The notes beneath the pieces are model-generated. The model searched no databases and was not told where the DNA came from. It saw nothing but the letters and a program-made list of their open reading frames with translations. The position numbers and the translations under genes were made by a program. 64,000 nucleotides of DNA from Bradyrhizobium campsiandrae (GTDB taxonomy: Bacteria; Pseudomonadota; Alphaproteobacteria; Rhizobiales; Xanthobacteraceae), in the NCBI RefSeq assembly GCF_014529705.1, contig NZ_JAANIH010000026.1:49245-113244 (forward strand). The letters run 5' to 3'. Below are positions 27,326 to 35,746 of the stretch, piece by piece (the stretch's first letter is position 1; the number at the start of each line of letters is the position of its first letter).

Positions 27326-27904
27326 ATGCGAGGAATGACGCAGCTTGGTCTATTCGCCCAGGGAGAAGCGGGGCCCGCCGGCCTTCGGCACATCGACAAT
27401 TTTATCGACACCATGACCGAGCAGGAGCTGATCGGCCACGTCGCAGCATTGCCGCTGCAGCGCTTCCAGTTCGGCGCCTTCGAGGGCAACCGGCGCGTGG
27501 CGTGGTTCGGCTATCAATACGACTATTCGCAGCAGCGGCTGACCGAGGCCGCGCCGATCCCAGACTGGGCCGCGCCGATCGCGCGGCAGGCGGAGGCATG
27601 GGCCGGCCTGGCTGAAGGCAGCGTGCGACAGGTGCTCTGCACCTGGTATGATCAAGGGGTCGGCATCGGCTGGCATCGCGACAAGCCGCATTTCGACAAG
27701 GTGCTTGGACTGTCGCTCGGCACGTCCTGCAAATTCCGCTTCCGGCGCCGCCGTGGCGAGCAATGGCAGCGCTACACGCTTGAGGCGCTGCCGCGCTCGC
27801 TCTATCTGATGGACGGCGAGGCGCGCTCGCAATGGGAGCACAGCATCCCGCCGGTCGAGGCACCCCGCTGTTCGATCACCTTCCGGACGATGAAGCAGAC
27901 CTGA
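27326..27904 (+). CDS. AlkB-like 2-oxoglutarate/Fe(II) dioxygenase
   Basis: A protein of about 192 residues of the AlkB/2OG-FeII oxygenase superfamily. The iron motif HxD is seen in GIGWHRDKPHFDK, and the distal His and the 2-oxoglutarate-binding Arg in HSIPPVEAPRCSITFR. This is the layout of AlkB proteins that repair alkylated bases, in a short version like ALKBH2/3 relatives. The start could be here or at the ATG 9 bp later (MTQLGLF), whose ribosome site is too close. It lies divergent from a small membrane gene. Activity on DNA, RNA or protein cannot be told. Confidence 0.86.
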   Translation: MRGMTQLGLFAQGEAGPAGLRHIDNFIDTMTEQELIGHVAALPLQRFQFGAFEGNRRVAWFGYQYDYSQQRLTEAAPIPDWAAPIARQAEAWAGLAEGSVRQVLCTWYDQGVGIGWHRDKPHFDKVLGLSLGTSCKFRFRRRRGEQWQRYTLEALPRSLYLMDGEARSQWEHSIPPVEAPRCSITFRTMKQT

Positions 27905-28207
27905 CCAATCCAAAACTCGAAAACAACCCCATGCACAGTAGAACGCTGTGCCTGTGATGATCTGACGCGATTGTGAGACACGCGCGGCGCGATCGGCTTT
28001 GCCGCATCGACATCCCGCTGTTAGGATGCATCGCCTACGTTTGCTATTTTAGGTTTGGTCTACTGACCTGCCGGCTTTTTCTGCCGGCCGCACATCGATC
28101 CGTTTTCGAACACCTGAACGCTTTCGATCCAACAGGACGTGCGTCCGCAATCCAGGTTTTCAAGTCCAGGTTTTCCAGCGCGCCAACCCGTACAAGGAGG
28201 AAATACT
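27905..28207. other. 303-bp gap before the sedolisin gene
   Basis: No credible gene. A hairpin GCACAG-N7-CTGTGC (27933-27951) follows the AlkB-like gene without a T tract. The segment is AT-richer than its surroundings and probably holds the protease promoter. The AAGGAGGAAA ribosome site is at 28193-28202. Confidence 0.6.
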
Positions 28208-29857
28208 ATGTCCCCTAGTGCAACTCCCCACATGGTCGAACTTCCCAACTCAGTCCATCAACTGCCGACAGGCTCGAAAGCGATGCGCCGAACCAACGGC
28301 CAGCGCTGGATCGAGCTGACGCTCGGCGTCAAGCGATCCGCCGATCTGCCTGATCTGTCCGATCTCGACAAGAAGCTTCCGAGAGAGCGCAAATACATGA
28401 CGCGCGACCAGCTCGCGAGCAATTACGGCTCCGATCCCAAGGCCATCAAGTCGATCGAGGACTTTGCCAAGGCGCACAAGCTCGTCGTCACCCGCAACGA
28501 GCCCGCCGCCGCGCGGCTCGGCATCGCAGGCACGGTCGACGACGTCAGCGACGCCTTCGGCGTCACGCTGTTCGACTATTCCCATCCGAAGCTCGGCGAC
28601 TTCCACGCCCGCACCGGCCCGGTGCACGTTCCGGCGGAAGTCGGCGATGCCATCACCGGCGTATTCGGCCTCAACAACCATCGTGTGCTGCACCGCTCGC
28701 GTCATTCGGCGACGAGCGCAAAGCCGGATTTCGCCAGCTCGGTGCGGCACTGGTTCATCCCGACCGAGCTCGCGGGCATCTACGATTTCCCCAAGATCGA
28801 CGCCAGCAAGCAATGCATCGGCCTGCTCGAATTCGGCGGCGGCGTGGAGACGCCCGACGTCGCGGCCTATTTCGCCAAGATCGGCGTTCCCGCGCCGGAG
28901 GTTGCGGTCATCGCGGTCGACGGCGTCTCGACCGATCCGGCCGGCGATCCGGATTCGACCGGCGAGGTGATGCTGGATGTCGATGTCGCCGGCGCGCTCG
29001 GCGGCGGCGCCAAGATCGCGACCTACTTCTCGACCTTCGACGAGAAGGGTCTGGTCGATTGTCTCGCCAAGGTCGTCAGCGATTCCGTCAACGATCCCTC
29101 CGTCGTCTCGATCAGCTGGGGCTGGGACGAGAATCAGGCCTTCAACAACAGCGGCGTGATCTGGTCGCCGGCGGCGATCGACCATTGCAACCACAGCTTC
29201 CTCGCGGCGGCCCATCTCGGCATCACGTTCTGTGTGTCGACCGGCGACGACGGCTCGGAAGCCCAGATGCAGGACGGCAGGGCGCATGTGAACTTCCCCG
29301 CAACCAGCCCCTATGTGCTGGCGGTGGGCGGAACCACCTTGCATGCGCGCGCGAACGCCAAGAAGCAGGTGCAGATCACCGAAACCGTCTGGAACGACGG
29401 CCCGGGCAGCGGCACCGGCGGCGGCGTCAGCGACATCACGCCTGTGCCGAGCTGGCAGAACGGCATCGTGCCGAACTCGATCAATCCCAGGCATTTTGCC
29501 GGACGCGCGATCCCCGACGTCGCGGCCAATGCCGATCCGGCCACGGGCTATCTGACGATGTCGGGCGGCAAGCTCGAGATTGCCGGCGGCACCAGCGCCT
29601 CCGCACCGCTGTGGGCGAGCCTGATCGCCCGGATCAATGCTGCGCTCGGCGCACGCTCCGGCAATTTCAACGCCCTGCTCTATTCCAAGTTCGGCCCATC
29701 AGGCGTGCTGCGCGACATCACCGTCGGCAACAACGACACCGACGGCCTGCTCAGTGGACAATACAAGGCAGGTCCCGGATGGGACGCCTGCACCGGCTGG
29801 GGCGTGCCTGGCGGCAACAAGCTGCTCAACGCGCTTCAGGGCGGGCCGAGCAGCTAG
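28208..29857 (+). CDS. Sedolisin/kumamolisin-type serine-carboxyl peptidase (S53)
   Basis: A 549-residue protease. Residues 1 to about 190 are the pro-domain (Pro-kumamolisin activation), with the peptidase domain following. Catalytic residues are present: Glu253 and Asp257 in GEVMLDVD, Asp307 in SISWGWDEN, and Ser463 in GGTSASAPLW. Near the C-terminus a calcium site is suggested by RDITVGNND and GWDACTGWG. An excellent ribosome site AAGGAGG precedes the ATG. There is no N-terminal signal peptide, so export, if any, is non-classical or occurs by an unseen route. Acid-active cleavage is typical of the family. Confidence 0.92.
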   Translation: MSPSATPHMVELPNSVHQLPTGSKAMRRTNGQRWIELTLGVKRSADLPDLSDLDKKLPRERKYMTRDQLASNYGSDPKAIKSIEDFAKAHKLVVTRNEPAAARLGIAGTVDDVSDAFGVTLFDYSHPKLGDFHARTGPVHVPAEVGDAITGVFGLNNHRVLHRSRHSATSAKPDFASSVRHWFIPTELAGIYDFPKIDASKQCIGLLEFGGGVETPDVAAYFAKIGVPAPEVAVIAVDGVSTDPAGDPDSTGEVMLDVDVAGALGGGAKIATYFSTFDEKGLVDCLAKVVSDSVNDPSVVSISWGWDENQAFNNSGVIWSPAAIDHCNHSFLAAAHLGITFCVSTGDDGSEAQMQDGRAHVNFPATSPYVLAVGGTTLHARANAKKQVQITETVWNDGPGSGTGGGVSDITPVPSWQNGIVPNSINPRHFAGRAIPDVAANADPATGYLTMSGGKLEIAGGTSASAPLWASLIARINAALGARSGNFNALLYSKFGPSGVLRDITVGNNDTDGLLSGQYKAGPGWDACTGWGVPGGNKLLNALQGGPSS

Positions 29858-30082
29858 ACGAGCGGATGAGGCGCAGGCGGGCAGGTCGCCTGCCTGCGCG
29901 CCATATCGATGTCGGCCGCGTGCCCCGCGCGGTCGATTTCATCTTGATCTCCCCTGCATCGGGTAGGACAACAACGATCGGGATGTTCGCGAACGCACCA
30001 CGATGTAGCTTCCCCGGGACGAGACATCTATCATAGGCTCAGCCAGCGCCGCGGCCGAGACGCCGCGACCGGAGAGGCGATC
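29858..30082. other. Intergenic region, nothing recognised
   Basis: 225 bp between the S53 peptidase and the small secreted protein; no gene, hairpin with a T tract or operator was found. Confidence 0.6.
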
Positions 30083-30580
30083 ATGAAGCTAGCGATCTCA
30101 GCCTGCCTTGCCGGTGCCGTGCTCGTCGCCGGCGCCACGCATGCCGCAGGCGCTTCCGGCGCCACATCGACGAAAATCTCCGGCTCCACCGCGCTGGCGC
30201 TGGCGGGCGTGATCGCGCCGCTGTCGCCGCTGCTCTCGGGCGCCGAGAAGAAGGCGGTGGCGATGCTGTTCGCCGCCAATGCCGACATTCCCTACAAGAA
30301 GCCGATCGTGGTGACCGCAGACAGGATCGTCTGCCGCACCAGCAATGTCGACATCACCTTGCGCAACTGCGAGGTCTCCTTCGGCAAGAAGGTCAAAACC
30401 GTGAACGGGTCCACGGCCAACGAGATCTTCGCGACCGAGGCGCTGGCAGGCATTCCCTCCGACGGCGCGGCGGGTTCGAATTTCGAAAGCCTGACCAAGC
30501 TGAGCTGCACGATCGACCCCAACGCGATCAGGCAGAAGGACGGCAGCGGGGCGGACTGCACGTTCCAGCCGGGCAACTGA
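30083..30580 (+). CDS. Secreted small protein of unknown function
   Basis: A 165-residue protein with a clear signal peptide (MKLAISACLAGAVLVAGATHAAG) ending in an Ala-rich cleavage site. The mature part has four cysteines (IVCRTSN, LRNCEVS, LSCTIDP, ADCTFQP), suggesting two disulfides in the periplasm. I recognise no family. The gene lies 134 bp before the alpha/beta-hydrolase-fold gene on the same strand, perhaps one transcript. Confidence 0.68.
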   Translation: MKLAISACLAGAVLVAGATHAAGASGATSTKISGSTALALAGVIAPLSPLLSGAEKKAVAMLFAANADIPYKKPIVVTADRIVCRTSNVDITLRNCEVSFGKKVKTVNGSTANEIFATEALAGIPSDGAAGSNFESLTKLSCTIDPNAIRQKDGSGADCTFQPGN

Positions 30581-30714
30581 TCCAGACGCGAAGAGCGCAG
30601 CGAGAGTGCCGTGAAATCGCCGCAAGATGATCTGACAAGATGACGTAATAAGGCGATTTGAAAAGACAGGCCAAACCCGCCTTCCAATATGGAGCGCGCA
30701 AGGCCGGCACCCCC

Positions 30715-31650
30715 ATGATGAAGAATTGTCTCGTCCTCCTTCTTGCTCTGACCGTGACAGCCGCCTCCGCGCATGGCCCGTCGCCGGCGCGGCCGAGCGT
30801 GCCGTCCGACCTCGTGCTGACAGGCCTCACCGACAACGACACCACCGCCGGCGGCGCCGCACGGCTGTGCGAGCAGGTCACCTTTTCGCGCGGCCTGCGC
30901 TATGGCGACAGCGAGGCCAATGTGCTCGACGTCGCCACCAGCGAGGCCACCAAGGCGGATACGCCGCGGCCGGTGCTGCTGTTCGTGGCGGGCGATACCT
31001 TCACCGGCGACCGCGGGGCGCCGGACCTGTCCCGCGAGATCCAGGACGAGGCGATGTGCTTTGCCGCACGCAACGGCATGATCGGCGTGCGCGTGAACTA
31101 TCGTCTGGCTCCAACGGCGACCTGGCCGATGGGCGCGACCGACGTCGGGGCGGCGCTGTCCTGGATCCACGGCAATATCGACCTGTTCAACGGCGATGCC
31201 CGCGAGATCGTCGCGGTCGGTTACGGCGCCGGCGCCTTCCATGTCGCGAGCCTGCTGGCCCATCCCGAGCTCCAGGCCGATCGCGCCGATGTCGCTGCCG
31301 TCGTGCTTGTGTCCGGCATCTATCGCGCCGGCAAGGATGCCAGCGACAGCGAAAAGGCCTATTTCGGCGCTGATGCCTCGCAATATGACAAGCGCTCGGT
31401 GTTTCCCGGCATCCTCAATGTCGAGGAGCCGATCGTGCTGGCGTGGTCCGCCAACGATCCGGCGGGCCTGGTCGCGCAGGGAGAGACCCTGAAGAAGACG
31501 CTGTGTGGCGCCGGCCACTGCCCGCGCACCACGATCCTGCGCAGCCGCGACGGCATCGCGGCCGCGTTTGGGCTGGACGGTTCCGGCGACAGCCTCGCCG
31601 AGCCGACGCTGCTGCTGGTGCATCAGTTGGAGGCCCGCGGGCTGCCGTAG
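30715..31650 (+). CDS. Alpha/beta-hydrolase-fold protein lacking nucleophile (probable non-enzyme)
   Basis: A 311-residue exported protein with a signal peptide (MMKNCLVLLLALTVTAASA). The fold follows esterase/BD-FAE carboxylesterases: the block VNYRLAPTATWP is typical and marks the region between the oxyanion loop and nucleophile elbow. The nucleophile elbow reads GYGAG, with Gly171 (GGC) where catalytic Ser is expected, and the HGGG oxyanion motif is replaced by VAGDTF. The frame is intact without stops, so it is not an obvious pseudogene. A binding or regulatory role is more likely than hydrolysis. A TTG start 57 bp upstream is possible but would precede the signal peptide. Confidence 0.68.
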   Translation: MMKNCLVLLLALTVTAASAHGPSPARPSVPSDLVLTGLTDNDTTAGGAARLCEQVTFSRGLRYGDSEANVLDVATSEATKADTPRPVLLFVAGDTFTGDRGAPDLSREIQDEAMCFAARNGMIGVRVNYRLAPTATWPMGATDVGAALSWIHGNIDLFNGDAREIVAVGYGAGAFHVASLLAHPELQADRADVAAVVLVSGIYRAGKDASDSEKAYFGADASQYDKRSVFPGILNVEEPIVLAWSANDPAGLVAQGETLKKTLCGAGHCPRTTILRSRDGIAAAFGLDGSGDSLAEPTLLLVHQLEARGLP

Positions 31651-31698
31651 GGTTGCTCGACTAGCCATTCGCGCCGTTTGCTGGGCCACCCTCTCCCC

Positions 31699-31825
31699 GC
31701 CCTCCCCCACAAGGGGGGAGGGAGCGGAGCGGAGTGCGAGACGACGCTTTGCGCTCATCTCTCTGGTGCGACCAAGACATTCACCACAACAAAAGTGCGT
31801 TCCCTCCCCCCTTGTGGGGGAGGGC
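31699..31825. repeat. Inverted-repeat element (GCCCTCCCCCACAAGG family)
   Basis: Two 25-base arms are perfect reverse complements (31699-31723 and 31801-31825) separated by 77 bases without a gene. It belongs to the CCTCCCCC-type repeats also seen at 44400-44521, and lies just before the broken IS481 transposase. Confidence 0.75.
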
Positions 31826-31885
31826 TAGGTGTTTAGTCCCGGGCTTTGATGGTGCATCCTTATCGCACGATTCGAAGGAAGCGCT

Positions 31886-32404
31886 ATGGGACAAGTTTTA
31901 CACGGCTGCGCCACCACGACGGAGGCGGTCCGTCGAGCAATACAAAATAGTCAAGAGAGCTTAAGAGCGCTGGCTAAGCGCTACGGAATCAATCCCAAGA
32001 CTGCCGCCAAGTGGAAGAGGCGAGGTTCCGTCAGTGATCTGAAGACAGGACCCAAGGAGCCAAAATCCACCTCTCTATCGGTGGAGGACGAGGCCATCAT
32101 CGTGGCCTTTCGCAAGCATACACTGTTGCCACTCGACGACTGTCTCTACGCTCTTCAGGCCACGATCCCGCACCTGACCCGCTCATCGCTTCATCGATGT
32201 CTTCAGCGTCACAGCATTTCACGGCTGCCGGACGTGGAAGATGGCAAAGGCATCAAACGCAAGTTCAAGAGCTATCCAATCGGCTACTTCCACATCGATA
32301 TAGCTGAGGTCCGCACCGCCGAAGGCCGACTCTATCTCCTCGTCGCAATCGATCGCACCTCGAAGTTCGCCTACACAGAGCTGCACGAGAAAGCCACCAG
32401 GCGC
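31886..32404 (+). pseudogene. Truncated IS481-family transposase
   Basis: An intact ATG and about 173 codons matching the N-terminal third of IS481-type transposases: helix-turn-helix (SQESLRALAKRYGINPKTAAKWK), then the family's VEDEAIIVAFRKHTLLPLDD block, SSLHRCLQRHSISRLP and the start of the catalytic core with the first DDE aspartate (FHIDIAEVRT). Homology stops at EKATRR; the frame then runs into sequence antisense to a cyclase gene. The other two acidic catalytic residues and the 3' IS end are missing, so the element is dead. The fused frame would read on to 32764, but that part is not real transposase. Confidence 0.85.
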
Positions 32405-33567
32405 GAGCGGAACGGCTGTTCGATGCCGGACGCCCGCCATTTCGCGTTGAGCTCGGCAAGACGCTGCTGCATGCGCCAGGCCATCTGCAGACAGGCCTGC
32501 GCGTCCGCGCGGTCGCCCTTGGTCTCGGGATCGCCGAAGAAGATCAGCATGGCGTCGCCGATGAACTTGTCGACGGTGCCGCCATGCTCGTGCGCGATCG
32601 CGGACATCTCGGTGAAATATTCATTGAGGAGCTGGGTCAGCAGTTCGGGCTGCAGCCGCTCGGTGGTCGCGGTGAAATTCTGGATGTCGGAGAAGAAGAT
32701 GGTGAGCTTCTTGCGCTCGGTGTGGATGGTGACGTCCTTCTGGCCGGAGAAGATGCTCTTGTAGACCTGCGGGGGGATGTAGCGCGAGATCTTCATCGAC
32801 AGCGAGGCCAGGAAGTCGTTGGCGGATTCGAGCTCCTTGTTCATGCCCATGATGCGGCTGGCCTGGCGGCGCTGCAGCGACAGGAACGACAGGCCGCAAC
32901 CGGCGGCGATCAGGAAATAGGCCAGCAGGAACTTGAACGAGAAGATGTTGGCGGCGATCGGCTGGGCGATGATGACTTCCTGGATGCCGCGGACGTCTCC
33001 CACCTTCCAGTCCTTCTTCGGGCTCTCGGGGTGGCTGTTGTGGCAGCTGACGCAGGCCGGCCCCATCGTGACGGGGGCGACCAGGCGGACCTTGTCGGAG
33101 AACAGCGAGGTCTCGGTATCGACGATCTTGCGCTCGGGATCGGCGCGCAGCGCGGCCAGCGCATCCTTCTCGAACGTATCGAGCTGGTGCGGGGCGCGGT
33201 TCTGGAACGGGAAGTCCGAGACGAAACGGTAGGTGATGTTCTCCTGCTGCGCGCCGATCACCCGGCCGAGTTCCAGCGACAACGTCGCCGGGATCGGGAT
33301 CGCGCCGGGAACGGCTTCGTAATTGTGCACGACCTTGGTCGTGCCATTGGGATTGGCGAGGATGCGTCCGACCACGTTGGACGCATAGTAGCTGCGCACG
33401 CTCGATATGACGGAATTGAGATCGGCCGCCTGCCGGCGCAGCGCCCTCTTGCTCAGTTCGGTGAGGTCCAGCCAGACCGCGAGCGGCAGAGCCAGCAGGA
33501 GGAAGGCGATCACGGCGCCGGTCAGGATGCCGCTCTTGCGCTGCTCTTCGGCGATCTCTCGTTTCAC
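32405..33567 (-). pseudogene. C-terminally truncated heme-sensor adenylate/guanylate cyclase
   Basis: Starts at a GTG with GGAG 8 bases upstream. Order: membrane helix (TGAVIAFLLLALPLAVWL), periplasmic Tll0287/DUF3365-like sensor with a c-type heme site CVSCH, second helix (FLLAYFLIAAGCGLSFLSL), short linker and class III cyclase domain (FFSDIQNFT with one metal Asp, GDAMLIFFGDP with the second). At GIEQPFR the protein should continue with VRMGINTG and the rest of the catalytic domain. Instead it runs into the IS481 fragment and stops after about ten unrelated residues. The transition-state Asn/Arg and substrate residues are lost, so it cannot be an active cyclase as read. Confidence 0.84.
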
Positions 33568-33757
33568 GTTTCGGCTCCGTTGTGCGCTATTGTCGCAAAT
33601 TCGGGGGATTTGCGGCGCGGCATGCGCCCTGCACAGAGCCAATAAACGCGCGCCCGCGCAACCCCATTTTATGGTGGGTCGGGCGAGGTCACCTTTTCGT
33701 TTCATGACGAATGTTTAAGATCGATATCAACCTGCATTGACAATCCGGACCGATACC

Positions 33758-34849
33758 ATGACCGACACCATCCGCATCGTCAGGTTCACCGCGCGCGCCG
33801 TGATCGTGCCGATGAACCTGCCGCTTCTGACCTCGACCGGTGCGGTGGCAAAGGCGCCGCTGGTGCTGATCGACTGCGAGACCGACCAGGGCGCGGTGGG
33901 ACACGCCTATCTGTTTGCGATCACCCCCTCGGCCCTGAAGCCGCTGACCGCGATGGTGGCGGACATGGCGGACCTGCTCAAAGGCGACGAGCTGCTGCCG
34001 TTCGAGATCGAGCGCAAGCTGACCCAGCGCTTCACCCTGCTCGGCCTCGCCGGCCTGCAACGGCTGGCGCAATCGGGGATCGACATGGCGGCCTGGGATG
34101 CCCTGGCCCGCGCCCGCGGCCTGCCGCTCGCCCGGCTGCTCGGCGGCGCGCCGAAGCCGGTGAGAGCGTACAATTCGAAAGGGCTCGGCATCATGCCGGC
34201 GGGCGCTGCCGTGGACGAGGCCCACAGGCTGCTGGCCGAAGGTTTTCACGCCGCAAAAATCCGCGTCGGCCGGCCCGATGCGCGGGAGGATCTCGCCGTG
34301 GTGCGCGCCGTGCGCAAGGCCGTCGGCGATGAGGTGACGCTGATGTGCGACTACAATCAGGCGCTGACGGTGACTGAAGCCATCCGCCGCGGCGAGATGC
34401 TCGACGACGAGGGCCTCTGCTGGATCGAGGAGCCGATCCGCCATGACGACTACGAAGGCTGTGCCCGCATTGCCGATGCGCTGCGCACCCCGGTCCAGAT
34501 CGGCGAGAATTTCGACAGCGCCTTTTCGATGCAGGCGGCGCTGGCGGCGGAGGCCTGCGACTACGTGATGCCCGACGTGCAGCGCATCGGCGGCGTCACC
34601 GGCTGGCTGCGCGCCGCCGCGCTCGCCCATGCCGCCGGCATCGAGATGTCGACGCATCTGTTCTCGGAGGTGAGCGCGCATCTGCTCTGCGTGACCCCAT
34701 CAGCGCACTGGCTGGAATATGTCGACTGGGCCGACGCGGTGCTGGCGAGGCGGCTGACGATCAAGGATGGCTTTGCGCTGCCTGGCGAGGAGCCTGGCAA
34801 CGGCATCGAATGGGACGAGGCCGCCGTGAAGACATATCTGGTCGGCTGA
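33758..34849 (+). CDS. Enolase-superfamily enzyme, mandelate-racemase-like with Arg for Lys166
   Basis: A 363-residue enzyme with the capping domain (1-125) and the (beta/alpha)7 barrel. It aligns with Pseudomonas mandelate racemase at a constant offset of +3: Lys167, Asp198, Glu224, Glu250, His300 and Glu320 match K164, D195, E221, E247, H297 and E317. The S-face base K166 is Arg169 here (KIR instead of KTK). With only His300 as a conventional base it may act as an (R)-acid epimerase or dehydratase rather than racemase. The ATG start matches the family; a TTG 21 bp earlier is less likely. Its stop is 8 bp before a Nudix gene. Confidence 0.86.
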   Translation: MTDTIRIVRFTARAVIVPMNLPLLTSTGAVAKAPLVLIDCETDQGAVGHAYLFAITPSALKPLTAMVADMADLLKGDELLPFEIERKLTQRFTLLGLAGLQRLAQSGIDMAAWDALARARGLPLARLLGGAPKPVRAYNSKGLGIMPAGAAVDEAHRLLAEGFHAAKIRVGRPDAREDLAVVRAVRKAVGDEVTLMCDYNQALTVTEAIRRGEMLDDEGLCWIEEPIRHDDYEGCARIADALRTPVQIGENFDSAFSMQAALAAEACDYVMPDVQRIGGVTGWLRAAALAHAAGIEMSTHLFSEVSAHLLCVTPSAHWLEYVDWADAVLARRLTIKDGFALPGEEPGNGIEWDEAAVKTYLVG

Positions 34850-34857
34850 TCCGCCCC

Positions 34858-35325
34858 ATGACCACATGGCGCCCGCATCCGCATATCCGCGTCGTCGCGA
34901 TCGGCCTGCACTGGCGGGCTGGGCGGCTGCTTGCGGCCGAGGTGCGGGACGACGCCGGGCGGATCAAGGGGGTGCGGCCGCTCGGCGGCGAGATCGAGTT
35001 CGGCGAGAGCTGGCGAACGGCGCTCCTGCGCGAGTTCAATGAAGAGCTGGGCATCGAGGTGACCATCACGGCCGAGCCGCTGATGATGGAGAACATCTTT
35101 ACGCACGAAGGCGCCATTGGTCACGAGGTGATGTTCATCGCCGAGGTCGCGTTTCCACACCGCGCGTTCGATGGCCAGGACCGCATCGATTTCCGCGAAG
35201 ACAACGGCGAGGCGATCGTGGCCCGCTGGTTCGACCTCGCCGATCTCGACGTGCCGGGAGGACCGAGTCTCTATCCGACCGGGTTGAAGGGCCTGCTGCT
35301 CGGACACAAGGACGGGCACGACTGA
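34858..35325 (+). CDS. Nudix hydrolase
   Basis: A 155-residue protein with a perfect Nudix box (GEIEFGESWRTALLREFNEELGI), expected to bind Mg and hydrolyse nucleoside-diphosphate-linked compounds. It starts 8 bp after the stop of the enolase-superfamily gene, so they form one operon, but a metabolic link is not evident. The short N-terminal region (TTWRPHPHIRVVAIGLHW) fits small Nudix proteins. Substrate unknown. Confidence 0.88.
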   Translation: MTTWRPHPHIRVVAIGLHWRAGRLLAAEVRDDAGRIKGVRPLGGEIEFGESWRTALLREFNEELGIEVTITAEPLMMENIFTHEGAIGHEVMFIAEVAFPHRAFDGQDRIDFREDNGEAIVARWFDLADLDVPGGPSLYPTGLKGLLLGHKDGHD

Positions 35326-35333
35326 CAATCGCT

Positions 35334-35408
35334 GGCCTGCAGCGCCTTGACCGGCGGCACCAGGACCTGCGCCTGGATCTTTGCCTGTTCGATGACGGAT
35401 ATGCTCAT
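35334..35408 (-). pseudogene. Remnant of an aminothiazoline-carboxylate hydrolase-like gene
   Basis: From an ATG, about 25 codons read MSISVIEQAKIQAQVLVPPV and then KALQA, which resembles from memory the N-terminus of rhizobial L-2-amino-thiazoline-4-carboxylate hydrolase family proteins. Similarity then ends at the Nudix gene's 3' end and only a short meaningless frame follows. The rest of the gene is gone. Family identification rests on memory and a short match. Confidence 0.45.
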
Positions 35409-35746
35409 CGTCGGCGCACATTGTGAAATGGAACACATTTGAAGCCCCGCCAAGGTTGTATCATATTCAAGATGTAACCAAGGCGAACGGGCGAACGAAC
35501 CCGTATCCGTTTCTCGATTACTTCATTTGCGAACACCGAGTTGGAGTCCTGCGCAGGAGACGTTGAACACGCCCTGCGACGGAAGCGCCTCAACAGATCG
35601 CGGTCAGTTTCGAAAAATTCCGGGCATCGCCGTCCCCGGCGATGCGACGACGCTTCATGCCCCGCACACACGATTGACCCGGATCGCCGGCCCGGGAGAG
35701 CGCCGGCATCGACGCTCGCGCTTGCAGCCATCGAGAGGAACGCCCC
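35409..35746. other. Intergenic region, no gene seen
   Basis: 338 bp with no recognisable gene. It starts AT-richer (including an aagatgtaacc stretch) and turns GC-rich. A GGAAC near 35427 was tested for an EcfG-type promoter and rejected on spacing. The GAGAGGAACG near 35735 probably serves the next gene. Confidence 0.55.

Noticed and set aside
31886..32764. A complete 292-codon protein from the transposase start
   Set aside because: The last 120 codons are antisense to the cyclase gene, so it is a chance fusion at the breakpoint.
35427..35452. GGAAC as an EcfG stress-sigma promoter
   Set aside because: The next GTT is 20 bases away; the EcfG spacing of 16-17 is not met.
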